Numbered from the stretch's first letter, positions 39,336 through 49,955 are shown. The stretch is DNA of 64,000 nt from Candidatus Defluviibacterium haderslevense (GCA_016712225.1 JADJRL010000003.1:3299501-3363500); one strand, 5' to 3'. Notes: a model not told the origin generated them from the letters alone. Numbers and translations: made by a program.

Positions 39336-42300
39336 ATGAAATATTTGACCTGGCTGGCAGACAAATTGTGCTCTTCTAAAGCGGCATCGCTGTATATGTT
39401 GCTATTTGCAATTGCTATTGGAGTTGCCACATTTGTTGAAAACGATTTTGGCACCAGCTCCGCTCAGGACCTCATCTTTAGAACCTGGTGGTTTGAATTA
39501 TTGCTTGTACTATTTGGGCTAAGTATTCTGGTAAATATATATAGGTTCAGGATGATCCAACAAAGGAAATGGGCAGCTCTGACTTTTCATGCAGCGATCA
39601 TCATTATTCTTCTTGGAGCTGGAGTGACTAGGTACTTTGGCTATGAAGGAATCATGCATATTCGGGAAGGTTCGGCTTCAAGTGATTTTTTATCGGCAGA
39701 GACCTATCTGAATTTTAAAGTATTGTATCATGAGAAGACCTATAGCTTTGCTGAAAAAGTGTATTTTTCTTCTTTAGGAAAAAATAAATTCGATAAGCAA
39801 TACCAAATTGGAAATAAAATTATTCTGGTTAAACTCAAGGATTTTATTCCCAACCCGGTTGAAGAAATGACCGATAGCCCCGATGGACTTGCCATGCTCA
39901 AAGTAGTCATTGGGGGGATGAATGGTAGGGAAGAATATCATGTAAAGTATGGTGATCAGGTCAATCTAAGCGGAACCAAAATCAATTTTGGAAACCCTGA
40001 AATGCCTGGTTATGTAAATATTTCAATGCAAAACGATTCCCTTTATTTTAAAGTGGACAGACCGATTACTCAAATGGTGATGGCGACACAGAAGTTGGAT
40101 ACCATTGCTCCCGGTGAATTACGACCATTGCGTACCCGGTCCTTGTACAATATGGGTAATTCTAATTTTGTTATTGCTGAGTTTGCACGTTCTGCTGTTC
40201 TGAATACAACATCGAAGGACATCAAAGTAAAGAGTGAAAGTATCGTTAGATTAAGACTGGATGTTGAAATGGACAGTCAACATCATGAACTTATGCTTAC
40301 TGGAAGAAAAGGATCTGAAGGTGAATACAAAACTATAGAATCTGCCGAAAGCACCATTGGAATAGCTTATGGTTCCAAACGAATAGAATTGCCGTTTTCG
40401 TTGTACCTCAAGGATTTTATCATGGATAAATATCCAGGTACTGAAAATCCATCATCCTATGCTAGTGAAGTTACTTTAACAGATCCGGTTAAAGATGTTA
40501 AAATGGATAAACGCATCTTTATGAATAACATCCTGGATTATCAGGGTTATCGTTTTTTTCAATCGTCTTTTGATCAGGATGAATTAGGAACTTATTTGAG
40601 TGTGAATCACGATTTTTTAGGTACATGGTTGTCCTATATTGGTTATATATTATTAACGATTGGATTGCTGTTTGTTTTCTTTCAACCCAACACCAGATTT
40701 GCTTATTTGACGAAGAAGTTGAAGGAAATTCAGAATTCATCCATGCTGTTATTCTTGTGGATAAGTATATTTTTTGCAGTTCCTGTAATGGGTTTTTCCA
40801 ATTCGGAAATCACGCAACCTGCGGTTTTAGTAAGTCCGGAACACGCTAATAAGTTAGGTCAATTATTGGTACAGGATTTTAAGGGACGATTTGAACCCAT
40901 AAATACTTTAGCCAGTGAAGTCGTTCGCAAACTTTCAAAGAAAAGTGAGCTTTATGGTCTAAGTGAAAATCAAATCTACATTTCAATGATGTTGGATCCG
41001 GAGACCTGGGAAAATGTACCCATCATTCAATCCGGCAATCATCCGGAAGTATTAAAGATCTTAGGAATAAATGCTGGACTAACAAGTTATCGGAATTTTT
41101 TCAATGACGAAGGGGAGTATAAACTTAAAGAATTCATTCGCGCTGCACAGGTCATGAACCCTAAAGATCATGGTACATTTGAAAAGGCTATTATTAAGGT
41201 GGATGAGAAGGTGAACATTGCGAATATGGTTTTTTCAACACAACTATTTAAAGTATTTCCGATCAAGGGAGATCCAAATAATACTTGGATTTCACCTACC
41301 GATATTTCAAATCCAAAAACCCCGGAAGCTTTAAGTATTTTTATCAAAGAATTCGTGACAACTTATTTTGCTGAATTAAAATCATCCTCAGAAACCAGAA
41401 ACTGGACCATCCCCGATGAAATGCTAACTAAGTTAACGACATACCAAGAATCCATTTCTGGAACTATACTTCCTGCAAAACAAAAAGTGACTACTGAAAT
41501 ATGGTTGAATCGATTAAATATTTTTTCTAATCTGAGAAATATTTATGCCTTACTTGGACTTTGTTTTCTCTTTACTTTTTTGTATTCCGTTTTCAACCAT
41601 AAAGTAAATATTAATAGGATTTCAAAAATTGGATTTTACACCTTGTTAGGATTTTTTGTAATGCACACCTTAGGATTACTAATGCGTTGGTATGTATCAG
41701 GTCATGCACCATGGAGCAATGGCTATGAGTCCATGATTTATATAGCCTGGACCACAACATTAGCGGGATTAATATTTTCAAGAACATCACTTGGAGGATT
41801 GGCGGCAACATGTGTGTTATCTACTATAATTCTTTTGGTAGCAGGAATGAGTTGGTTAGATCCGGAGATCACGCCATTAGTTCCTGTATTAAATTCTTAT
41901 TGGTTGACAATACATGTTTCTATGGAGGCTGGAAGTTATGGCTTTCTCTTGCTTGGAGCTGTCATTGGTATGCTCAACTTAGTGCTCTTTATCTTAACTA
42001 ACGACAATAATAAAATTAAGATTAAAAGATCAATAGAGGAGTTGACCATAATTAGCGAAATCACAATTACAGGTGGACTTATAATGCTAAGTATTGGAAC
42101 TTATTTAGGAGGTGTTTGGGCTAATGAATCATGGGGTAGATACTGGGGATGGGATGCTAAAGAAACGTGGGCATTAGTGTCCATTTTGGTTTATGCATTC
42201 ATACTTCACATGAGGTTCATCCCTGCACTAAAAAGTGTATATGCATATAATTTTGCATCGCTGTTTGGTTTTGCTACTGTTATCATGACTTATTATGGGG

Positions 42301-42455
42301 TGAATTATTATTTGTCTGGTTTGCATTCCTATGCAGCTGGAGATCCGGTTCCATTGCCGGTGGAAGTGTATTATACTTTGATAGCATTGATTATATTAAG
42401 TATACTTTCTTTCATAAATTATAGAAGAAAATATAAAGAGCGGATTGTGATATAA
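39336..42455 (+). CDS. ccsBA: Fused cytochrome c biogenesis protein CcsBA (ResB-ResC type)
   Basis: System II heme lyase that carries heme across the inner membrane and attaches it to CxxCH motifs. The 1039-residue protein joins a CcsB/ResB half (four helices and a large periplasmic loop, about 1-480) to a CcsA half. The WWD heme-handling motif lies at 928-948 (WANESWGRYWGWDAKETWAL). Conserved histidines flank it, in MHTLGLLMRW with SGHAPWSNGYES before and HMRF after. It is convergent with the multiheme cytochrome operon that ends at 42534. That operon alone needs 90 heme attachments, so the pairing makes sense. Confidence 0.95.
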   Translation: MKYLTWLADKLCSSKAASLYMLLFAIAIGVATFVENDFGTSSAQDLIFRTWWFELLLVLFGLSILVNIYRFRMIQQRKWAALTFHAAIIIILLGAGVTRYFGYEGIMHIREGSASSDFLSAETYLNFKVLYHEKTYSFAEKVYFSSLGKNKFDKQYQIGNKIILVKLKDFIPNPVEEMTDSPDGLAMLKVVIGGMNGREEYHVKYGDQVNLSGTKINFGNPEMPGYVNISMQNDSLYFKVDRPITQMVMATQKLDTIAPGELRPLRTRSLYNMGNSNFVIAEFARSAVLNTTSKDIKVKSESIVRLRLDVEMDSQHHELMLTGRKGSEGEYKTIESAESTIGIAYGSKRIELPFSLYLKDFIMDKYPGTENPSSYASEVTLTDPVKDVKMDKRIFMNNILDYQGYRFFQSSFDQDELGTYLSVNHDFLGTWLSYIGYILLTIGLLFVFFQPNTRFAYLTKKLKEIQNSSMLLFLWISIFFAVPVMGFSNSEITQPAVLVSPEHANKLGQLLVQDFKGRFEPINTLASEVVRKLSKKSELYGLSENQIYISMMLDPETWENVPIIQSGNHPEVLKILGINAGLTSYRNFFNDEGEYKLKEFIRAAQVMNPKDHGTFEKAIIKVDEKVNIANMVFSTQLFKVFPIKGDPNNTWISPTDISNPKTPEALSIFIKEFVTTYFAELKSSSETRNWTIPDEMLTKLTTYQESISGTILPAKQKVTTEIWLNRLNIFSNLRNIYALLGLCFLFTFLYSVFNHKVNINRISKIGFYTLLGFFVMHTLGLLMRWYVSGHAPWSNGYESMIYIAWTTTLAGLIFSRTSLGGLAATCVLSTIILLVAGMSWLDPEITPLVPVLNSYWLTIHVSMEAGSYGFLLLGAVIGMLNLVLFILTNDNNKIKIKRSIEELTIISEITITGGLIMLSIGTYLGGVWANESWGRYWGWDAKETWALVSILVYAFILHMRFIPALKSVYAYNFASLFGFATVIMTYYGVNYYLSGLHSYAAGDPVPLPVEVYYTLIALIILSILSFINYRRKYKERIVI

Positions 42456-42498
42456 GGATGAAGTTGAATGTTTGCTTCAAGATTGCTTCAAGCAGCTA

Positions 42499-42519
42499 GT
42501 CTCGATTATAAGACGAGAC
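42499..42519. terminator. Small bidirectional hairpin between convergent genes
   Basis: GTCTCG and CGAGAC enclose nine bases, midway between the ccsBA stop and the stop of the lipoprotein gene on the other strand. The stem is short and the T run is poor, so it is only a possible terminator. The TCTCG motif recalls the larger hairpins at 24467 and 28452. Confidence 0.35.
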
Positions 42520-42533
42520 AAACAACCAATATC

Positions 42534-43283
42534 TTATCTTTTCACAACAGCATTTTCCATAATGATATCATATCGATAACCGGCACCGAAATCTTTATTT
42601 AGAAATATTGTTCCTTCAAACGTGACTTCATCGCCAATCTGAATAACATCGGTTGATGTAATCGTGAAATCTACATTTTTATCTTTGGTTTTGGTGCCGT
42701 CCTGGATATGATACCAGTTCTTACCCATGATTTGGAAATTTGCTTTTTTGCATAGACCACGAACTAAGATTTGTTTTCCGTTGTATTTAGCTTTGTTGTT
42801 CATTAAATCGGATAAAGCTATCGTTCCGGCTATTTTTTTACCTGTAACAGGCTTTTCATTCGGTGTTTCAGACATCGATGGCTCTTGACCAGCTATTTGT
42901 CCTCCAGGATGTTCATTGGCGTCAATAATACTTGATACTAAATAGAGTACATCAAAGGTTCTGTTAAAATCTTTGCTTTCAAAATTTGTTTTCTTCAACC
43001 CACCGCGATAATAATAGGTGTGTCCCTTGGTAATATCTTGTTTAGAAATGGCAATCCAGAATTTTTCTTTGTTTTCAGACACATAGACATAGGTATATTT
43101 TTCAGCTTGTAGTATTTCCTCCGCAACAACTTGGTGAACGTCGGTATTCGGCATAGTACCAGGACTGTTACTTGGCATTTCAGAAGGGGTACTCGGTTTT
43201 TCATCAGCTATGATGACTTTTGGTTTGGAATCACATGATATAATGACTAATAAAATGAGTAGACAAAATGGAATTGGTTTCAT
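42534..43283 (-). CDS. Lipoprotein with OB-fold domain, last gene of the cytochrome operon
   Basis: The signal peptide ends in the lipobox IISC with C17 as the lipid-bearing residue. A proline- and serine-rich linker follows. The C-terminal ~100 residues (SDLMNNKAKYNGKQILVRGL, NWYHIQDGTK, VTFEGTIFLNKDFGAGYRYD) have the pattern of a nucleic-acid-binding-type OB fold found in many Bacteroidota lipoproteins. There are no CxxCH motifs. The start shares one base with the stop of the beta-barrel gene (TAATG), placing it in the operon. It may sit at the outer membrane as a scaffold or partner of the cytochrome conduit; this is inference. Confidence 0.75.
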   Translation of the reverse strand: MKPIPFCLLILLVIISCDSKPKVIIADEKPSTPSEMPSNSPGTMPNTDVHQVVAEEILQAEKYTYVYVSENKEKFWIAISKQDITKGHTYYYRGGLKKTNFESKDFNRTFDVLYLVSSIIDANEHPGGQIAGQEPSMSETPNEKPVTGKKIAGTIALSDLMNNKAKYNGKQILVRGLCKKANFQIMGKNWYHIQDGTKTKDKNVDFTITSTDVIQIGDEVTFEGTIFLNKDFGAGYRYDIIMENAVVKR

Positions 43284-44950
43284 TATTTTTTGATTTTTTT
43301 GCTGTTTTTAAAACGTTGTAATACTGTTATATAATATCTATAATTGGCATCATGATTTGCAAAAGTAGATTCGACATCAATTAAAACAGATGACAATCTG
43401 GATAGTTGAAAGCTGAGGTTAGCTCCGATCACATCTTCATTGGTTTTAGTTTCACTACTTAAATACATATAGTTTATTTTTCTGTAGTTCAATTCTACAT
43501 TTAATTTAGACTTAAATACATCTTTGGAAATCCGACCACTATAAATCATTCCTTGTATGTAATCTGTTTTTAAATAATTGGTAGAAGCAGATAGTGTAAC
43601 ATGTAATTTAGGAATATTATTCATGTAGATATTGAATAAATAATTCTTAGTAGGAATATCATTTTTGCCTTCAAATCTAAAGAATGCACTGGCATTCATC
43701 GATAGATATCGAAATACATTATAACTGTATTGTAGCCTAAGTCCTTGTCTTGTTTCTTGATCTATTAGCTTATCAATAATGGTTTTGTAAGTTTCATAAT
43801 AGATGATATTCCTGCGATTGTCATATGAACTTTGGATAGACATTTTCTTAGAAATCCTATAACGTACGTTAGCATATAAACTGGTGAAATTGACAGAATT
43901 TATGTTTTCTTCATGTATGCGTTTAAATAAATCCAATTCAGCAGAAATAAAAAAGTTGATGTTTTTAGTTATAGGACTACTGTGTTGGAAGTAAGTAAAT
44001 CTTCGATCCACTTTCCAGGAATACCTTTGTTCAATAAAAGCAATAGATGTCTGAATATATCCTTTTTTAGTATTGGCATTATGTGCCAAAAAAGCACCTG
44101 CTTGTTCTAATTTTATATTATATCCATAATCATAAAGATTGGGTTTGGATCCTACTAATATGCCATAAGAAAAGAGACCTAATTTTTGTTCATATTGTAT
44201 CCCGTCATGGGCACCCATGTTTGAAATATTGGGATTGATTCTACGACCAATCCATATTTGTTTATTTTTAGATAATTGATATCCTAACGCTAAAGTATAT
44301 AATTTGAATTCATCAAAAAATCCAACACCTATTTGATCTTTGGAATAGTTGTGTGTATAATTAATATAACTTTCTAAAGAAAATTTGGATCCATTTATAT
44401 TACCGATATTTAAAGAATTGGAGACTCTGGTTCTGGTGGATTTAGAATTAAAGGGTTGGTTAAAATCTCCAAGCATAGAAACGGAAAGCCTTCCATTGAT
44501 CAATGACTTATTTTTTTTAATTTCTTTGACCTTATCGGTATTTGTTACCTTAATGCTGGTGTCTGATTCTGTAATATTTTGTTTAATTGTTGGTTTTTGA
44601 AGTGTATCTTTAATTATAGTTGGTATAGGGGAGGGCACTATCATTCCCTTTACAGGATCTCCAATTTTAAATTGCGCATTTCCAATGAGTTCGCATACAC
44701 TGGAAATTGAAGAAAGGCGAGTGATGACTAATGAGGGTATTGGTTTTTCATTTTGATAAGTGTACAAAGTATCACCAACATGCAATTCTTTTGTAGAATA
44801 AAATTTTACATAAATGCTTTTGGCATTCACATAAGAAACGGTGCCGTCTAATATTTTAATATTGGTTTGTGCATTGATGCTAGCTTGAAAGGAAATCAGA
44901 ACTAACAACAAGAATAATATTCTTTTATATATACAATTATTTTTTTCCAT
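43283..44950 (-). CDS. Outer-membrane beta-barrel protein linked to multiheme cytochromes
   Basis: A signal peptide (ILFLLLVLISFQASINAQ) is followed by an SH3-like domain (about 30-110: VSYVNAKSIYVKFYS, LHVGDTLYTYQ) and a low-complexity linker. The remaining ~380 residues are of alternating strands with aromatic girdles (YINYTHNYSKDQIG, YGILVGSKPNLYDYGYN, VELNYRKINYMYLS), ending in a short basic tail. This looks like a 16-20 strand barrel. No recognised family such as MtrB was identified. It overlaps the 67-heme gene by 14 bases, which suggests a porin-like sleeve for electron transfer across the outer membrane. Confidence 0.7.
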   Translation of the reverse strand: MEKNNCIYKRILFLLLVLISFQASINAQTNIKILDGTVSYVNAKSIYVKFYSTKELHVGDTLYTYQNEKPIPSLVITRLSSISSVCELIGNAQFKIGDPVKGMIVPSPIPTIIKDTLQKPTIKQNITESDTSIKVTNTDKVKEIKKNKSLINGRLSVSMLGDFNQPFNSKSTRTRVSNSLNIGNINGSKFSLESYINYTHNYSKDQIGVGFFDEFKLYTLALGYQLSKNKQIWIGRRINPNISNMGAHDGIQYEQKLGLFSYGILVGSKPNLYDYGYNIKLEQAGAFLAHNANTKKGYIQTSIAFIEQRYSWKVDRRFTYFQHSSPITKNINFFISAELDLFKRIHEENINSVNFTSLYANVRYRISKKMSIQSSYDNRRNIIYYETYKTIIDKLIDQETRQGLRLQYSYNVFRYLSMNASAFFRFEGKNDIPTKNYLFNIYMNNIPKLHVTLSASTNYLKTDYIQGMIYSGRISKDVFKSKLNVELNYRKINYMYLSSETKTNEDVIGANLSFQLSRLSSVLIDVESTFANHDANYRYYITVLQRFKNSKKIKK

Positions 44951-47900
44951 CAGGATGGCATGAATAACAAGCGTTACTATTGTACGAATATCCGCTCACT
45001 CCATTATGATCGCTATCTGTTTCATTTTTTTTGTGACAGACTAAACAGCTGAATATTTTAAAATCATTCGAGTTGGTATGACATTCACTACATAAGTTCC
45101 ATTCGTTTTTATGTTTTCCGGAATATATGGGAAAATAATTGGCGTCATGATTAAATGTAGAAGGGGTCCATGCTGTTTGTGAATGACACACAGTGCAATC
45201 AGTAGGGAATTTAGCGGTTTTATGATTTGGATTAGTGGTTTGATCGTAATCGGTTTTATGACAACCATAACAGGTATTTGGAGTCGTGTTATAATTTCCT
45301 TTATGACATAATGCGCAGTCATTTTTTATGTTGGCATGTGCACCTTGAAGGACATAATAATTATTGTGCACATCGAAAGTAGCCGGTTCCCAATTTGGTG
45401 CGGTGGTGTGACAACTTACGCAATCAGTTGATAAGTTTAATTTTTTGTGATTTGGATTGGTGGAAGCATTGTAATCAGTAATATGACATCCCGCACATGT
45501 TTTTGGTGTGGTATTATAATTTCCATGATGACAAATATTGCAATCGTGAGCAATGCTTGCATGTGCACCGTCCAAAACATAATAATTATTGTGAATGTCG
45601 AATGTTGCTGGCTTCCAATCTTTTACTGTAGTGTGACAATCCACACAATTTGTTGGAATATTTAGTCTCTTATGATTTGGATTTATTGAAGCATTGTAAT
45701 CAGTAATATGACATCCTTGACATGTGTTGGGTGTGTTTTTATAATTTCCATGATGACATGCCTTGCAATCATTAGCTATATCAGCATGGGCATTATCCAA
45801 GACATAAAATTGATTGTGAATATCAAATTTTGCAGGAGCCCAACCAGGTGCGGTGGTATGGCAACTAATACAATCGGTTGTGATATTTAAATTGGCATGA
45901 TTTGGATTTGTAGATTGATTGTAATCTTTATTGTGACATGAGAAACAATCAGTTGGTGTGTTTTTGTATTCTTTAATGTGACATTCTCTGCAATCTGTAG
46001 TTTTATGCGCCCCTGTTAGTGGAAAAGAACTCATGTTATGATCGAATGCCATCTTTTTTTCACCTGTAGGATGACAAGCCAAACAAGCATAGCTCGCATA
46101 TAAATAACCGCCTACTGTCATATGTTTTTCATCTGTTTCAGGATTCATGTGACAAGTAATGCAAGTAAATTGTTTATAATCTGTTGGGTTGGTATGGCAT
46201 TCAGTACATTTATCCCATACCATTTTATGTTTGCCAGTATAAACAGGAAAGTACATTCCGTCATGATTAAAAGTAGAAGGCACCCACGCATTTTCAGAAT
46301 GGCAACTTGCACAATCGGTAGGGAATTGCGCAGCTTCATGATTTGGATTTGTAGTTCCTTTATATTCATCATTGTGGCATCCTACACAAGTATTTGGTGT
46401 ATTGTTGTAGTCACCATTATGACAAGTGGCACAATCTTTAGAAATTTTAGCATGTGCTCCTTTCAATTCATAATAAGTATTATGAATATCAAAACTTGCA
46501 GGATCCCAACCTGGTTTAGTGGTATGACAAGAGGCACAGTCTGTCGGAAGTTGAAGTTTTGTATGATTTGGGTTTAAAGAATGATCATAATCTTTTGAGT
46601 GACAAGCTACACAAGTATTCGGTGTGTTATTGTAATCTCCGTGATGACAAGAATTGCAATCTTTTGCAATATTTGCATGAGCGCCATCTAATACATAATA
46701 ATTACTATGGATGTCAAATTTAGCAGGTGCCCAACCTGGATCTGTAGTATGACATGAGATACAATCTGTTGAAAAATTTAAATCCACATGTTTTGGATTT
46801 TGAGATTGATCAAAATTTGTTTTGTGACAATCCACGCAAAGTGTACTGGTTCCTTTAAATCCTTTACTGTGACATTCCTGGCAATTAACTGTCTTGTGTG
46901 CCCCCGTTAATGGAAACATAGTTGAATTGTGATCAAATTTAAAATCAGCATCACCAGTTGGGTGACATGCAAAACAAGCGTCAGATTGGTAGTAATATCC
47001 TGATACCGTTTTGTGCTGATCATTTGTTTCAGGGTTTATGTGACATACAGTACAGCTATTTTGTTTGAAATCACCTGGATTGGTATGACATTCTATGCAC
47101 TGATTCCAAACGCCTTTATGCTTGCCACTGTAGACCGGAAAATGTATGCCATCATGATTGAATGTAGATGGATCCCAAGTTTTTTGATTGTGACATGCTG
47201 CGCAATCTGTAGGAAATTGAGCAGTAATATGATTTGGATCTTTGGTATTGTTGTAGTCTTTTTGGTGACATCCAACACAGGTGTTTGGTGTATTGTTATA
47301 ATTCCCATTATGACATGCTTTACAGTCATTAGCTATTTGAGCATGAGCATCTTGAAGTACATAATAATTATTGTGAATATCAAATCTTGCAGGACTCCAA
47401 CCTGGAGTGGTGGTATGACAACTAATACAATCTGTCGATAAGCCTAAATCTTTATGTTTAGGATTTTGCGATTGATCAAAATCTTTTTGATGACAATCCA
47501 TACAAGCTGTAGAAGTTCCTTTATATCCTTTGGTATGACATTCCAAACAATTGGTTGTGGTGTGTGCTCCTGTTAAAGGAAATTGTGTGGTATTATGATC
47601 AAATTTAACATCTGCATCTCCTGTTGGATGACAAGCGAAACAGGCTTTGTCTTGATAAACATAGCCACCAACTCCTGCATGTTTTTGGTCTGTTTCAGGA
47701 TTTATATGACAAGATATGCAAGTAACTTGGTGGATGTCAGATGGATTATTATGACATTCAATGCACTGATTCCAGACCCCTTTATGCTTGCCGGTATATA
47801 TTGGAAAATGCATGCCATCGTGATTGAAAGTAGATGGCTTCCATGAATTTTCTCCATGACAAGTAGCACAATCAGTTGAAAATCCAGTTTGTTTATGATC

Positions 47901-49955
47901 TGGGTTTTTAGCAGCTACATAATCTGAATTATGGCATCCATTACAAGTATTGGGAGTATTATTATAATTTCCCTGATGACAGCTAATACAATCAGATGCT
48001 ATTCTGGCATGGGCACCTTTTAATTCGTAAAATGAATTATGATTAGCAAACTGGGCAGGTTCCCACCCTGGGGCAGTAGTATGGCAGGAAGCACAATCGT
48101 TTGAAAGATTTAATTTTTTATGCGATGGATTTAATGATTGATCATAGTCTAATTGATGGCAGGAAGCACACGATGTACTGGTTCCTTTAAATCCTTTAGC
48201 ATGACACATCAAACAATCCGTTGTTTTATGGGCGCCAGTCAGCGGAAATGCAGTTGCATTATGATCAAATTTAATATCTGCATCACCTGTTGGGTGACAT
48301 GCAAAACAAGCTTGATCATTATAGGTATAACCATTGGTACCTTTATGAATTTGATCCGTTTCAGGATTCATATGGCAGTTAATACAACTAAATTGTTTGT
48401 AATCTGAAGGATTATTGTGACAATCAATGCATTGGGTCCATTTTCCTTTATGTTTTCCAGAAAATATTGGAAAATTCAAATCATCATGATCAAATTTCGA
48501 AGGAACCCATGAACTTTCAGAATGACAACTTGCACAATCATTAGGAAATTGTCCTGCTTTATGATTGGGGTTGACGGTTTGATCAAAGTCTATTTGGTGA
48601 CATTCAAAGCACGTATTTGGATTGTTATTGTAATTTCCTTTATGACATGCGATACAATCATTGGCAATTTTAGCGTGTGCTCCATTTAATGGATAGAATT
48701 TCGGGTGAAGGTCAAATTTTGCAGGATTCCAGTTAGCTTCTGTAGTATGACAGGATATGCAATCAGTGCCTATACCAAGTTTATTATGATTTGGATTTAA
48801 GGTGTTATTGAAATCCATTTGATGGCAACTGACACATTCAGTAGGAGTGCCCTTAAAGCCATTTTTATGGCATTGAATGCAATCAATGGTAGTATGCATC
48901 CCCGTGAGTGGAAATTGTGTTTTATTGTGGTCAAACACTTCATCTGCGCTTCCAGTGGGATGACAAGCTAAACAGGCCTGATCTTGATAAATGTAGGCAT
49001 TGACTTTCTGATGAACCTTATCTGTTTCTGGATTTATATGGCAACTGATACAAGTGAATGAGGTGAAGTCTTTTTCGTTTTTATGACAATCTATACACTG
49101 GGTCCATTTCCCTTTATGTTTCCCACTGTAAATTGGAAAAGTCACATCATGAGCAGAAAATTGAATTGGCTTCCATCCTGGAGAAAGAGTATGACATGAT
49201 GCACAATCGTTTGAGAATTTCGCACTAATGTGATTTGGATTATTGGTCGATTGAAAATCTTGATTGTGACAAGAAATGCAATTCTTTGAAATATTTGAGT
49301 AGTCCTTAGATAAATGACATTGAGCACAATCTTTTATGGAATGACCTTGTTCCAAAGGAAAGAAATTGTGATCGACTTTATCTGTCTTCCAATCAGCTTC
49401 AGTTAGGCTATGACAATCTGTACAATTGGTCGAAAAGTTGTTTTTCTTATGATCCGGGGATGTGGTTCTTTCAAAATCATTTCGATGGCAGTCTATACAA
49501 TTGATACCAGCCGTATTAAATCGAATATTGGTCTCAGAAATATGACATAGGTTGCAATTAACGGTTCTATGAACACCGGTTAATGGAAAACTGGTTTGTT
49601 CATGAATTTCTGTAATATTATCGACAATCCAGGAGGCAGATGTGTGACATCTTTTACAATCTAATCCAACGGTTTGATTATGAGGATCTACATGACACGA
49701 GTTACAATCAGTTGGCGCTTCATCAAACTTAAGACTTTGGTGACACGATTTGCAATCTAAGGCTTTATGTTGTCCAAATAAAGCGAACGCAGTACTATCA
49801 TGAGAAAATAAGGCCAATTTTGAATTGTAACTCCAGGATTCCGGACTGTGACACTTAGCACAATCTATAGCCAACTTATCTCCATGAGGGGACTGTGCAT
49901 TAAGTGCGAATACACTTAAAATTAAGGGTAATATTATTTGTGACAATCTTTGCAT
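44937..49955 (-). CDS. Giant multiheme c-type cytochrome with 67 CxxCH motifs
   Basis: The 1672-residue exported protein (signal peptide ending near ALNAQ) contains 67 CxxCH heme-binding motifs by my manual count, about one every 25 residues. After nine irregular hemes it is built from a nine-heme module of about 225 residues: CASCH-x-x-x-x-W, FPIYSGKHKG, INPETD, ACFACHPTGDAD, FPLTGAHKT, then TAPGW and AHAxIAxDC. Two later modules carry extra three-heme inserts. Histidines in FDHN and GAH segments likely serve as the second heme ligands. There is no membrane helix. It lies between a 23-heme cytochrome and a beta-barrel gene, overlapping both. The likely role is long-range electron transfer through or beyond the envelope. 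Confidence 0.92.
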   Translation of the reverse strand: MQRLSQIILPLILSVFALNAQSPHGDKLAIDCAKCHSPESWSYNSKLALFSHDSTAFALFGQHKALDCKSCHQSLKFDEAPTDCNSCHVDPHNQTVGLDCKRCHTSASWIVDNITEIHEQTSFPLTGVHRTVNCNLCHISETNIRFNTAGINCIDCHRNDFERTTSPDHKKNNFSTNCTDCHSLTEADWKTDKVDHNFFPLEQGHSIKDCAQCHLSKDYSNISKNCISCHNQDFQSTNNPNHISAKFSNDCASCHTLSPGWKPIQFSAHDVTFPIYSGKHKGKWTQCIDCHKNEKDFTSFTCISCHINPETDKVHQKVNAYIYQDQACLACHPTGSADEVFDHNKTQFPLTGMHTTIDCIQCHKNGFKGTPTECVSCHQMDFNNTLNPNHNKLGIGTDCISCHTTEANWNPAKFDLHPKFYPLNGAHAKIANDCIACHKGNYNNNPNTCFECHQIDFDQTVNPNHKAGQFPNDCASCHSESSWVPSKFDHDDLNFPIFSGKHKGKWTQCIDCHNNPSDYKQFSCINCHMNPETDQIHKGTNGYTYNDQACFACHPTGDADIKFDHNATAFPLTGAHKTTDCLMCHAKGFKGTSTSCASCHQLDYDQSLNPSHKKLNLSNDCASCHTTAPGWEPAQFANHNSFYELKGAHARIASDCISCHQGNYNNTPNTCNGCHNSDYVAAKNPDHKQTGFSTDCATCHGENSWKPSTFNHDGMHFPIYTGKHKGVWNQCIECHNNPSDIHQVTCISCHINPETDQKHAGVGGYVYQDKACFACHPTGDADVKFDHNTTQFPLTGAHTTTNCLECHTKGYKGTSTACMDCHQKDFDQSQNPKHKDLGLSTDCISCHTTTPGWSPARFDIHNNYYVLQDAHAQIANDCKACHNGNYNNTPNTCVGCHQKDYNNTKDPNHITAQFPTDCAACHNQKTWDPSTFNHDGIHFPVYSGKHKGVWNQCIECHTNPGDFKQNSCTVCHINPETNDQHKTVSGYYYQSDACFACHPTGDADFKFDHNSTMFPLTGAHKTVNCQECHSKGFKGTSTLCVDCHKTNFDQSQNPKHVDLNFSTDCISCHTTDPGWAPAKFDIHSNYYVLDGAHANIAKDCNSCHHGDYNNTPNTCVACHSKDYDHSLNPNHTKLQLPTDCASCHTTKPGWDPASFDIHNTYYELKGAHAKISKDCATCHNGDYNNTPNTCVGCHNDEYKGTTNPNHEAAQFPTDCASCHSENAWVPSTFNHDGMYFPVYTGKHKMVWDKCTECHTNPTDYKQFTCITCHMNPETDEKHMTVGGYLYASYACLACHPTGEKKMAFDHNMSSFPLTGAHKTTDCRECHIKEYKNTPTDCFSCHNKDYNQSTNPNHANLNITTDCISCHTTAPGWAPAKFDIHNQFYVLDNAHADIANDCKACHHGNYKNTPNTCQGCHITDYNASINPNHKRLNIPTNCVDCHTTVKDWKPATFDIHNNYYVLDGAHASIAHDCNICHHGNYNTTPKTCAGCHITDYNASTNPNHKKLNLSTDCVSCHTTAPNWEPATFDVHNNYYVLQGAHANIKNDCALCHKGNYNTTPNTCYGCHKTDYDQTTNPNHKTAKFPTDCTVCHSQTAWTPSTFNHDANYFPIYSGKHKNEWNLCSECHTNSNDFKIFSCLVCHKKNETDSDHNGVSGYSYNSNACYSCHPDGKK

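Noticed and set aside
45041..49327. Several open frames of 60-150 codons on both strands inside the giant cytochrome gene
   Set aside because: They follow the repeats of the cytochrome gene in other frames, have repetitive Ile/Met/Cys-rich composition and no start context. They are shadows caused by the regular CxxCH codon pattern.
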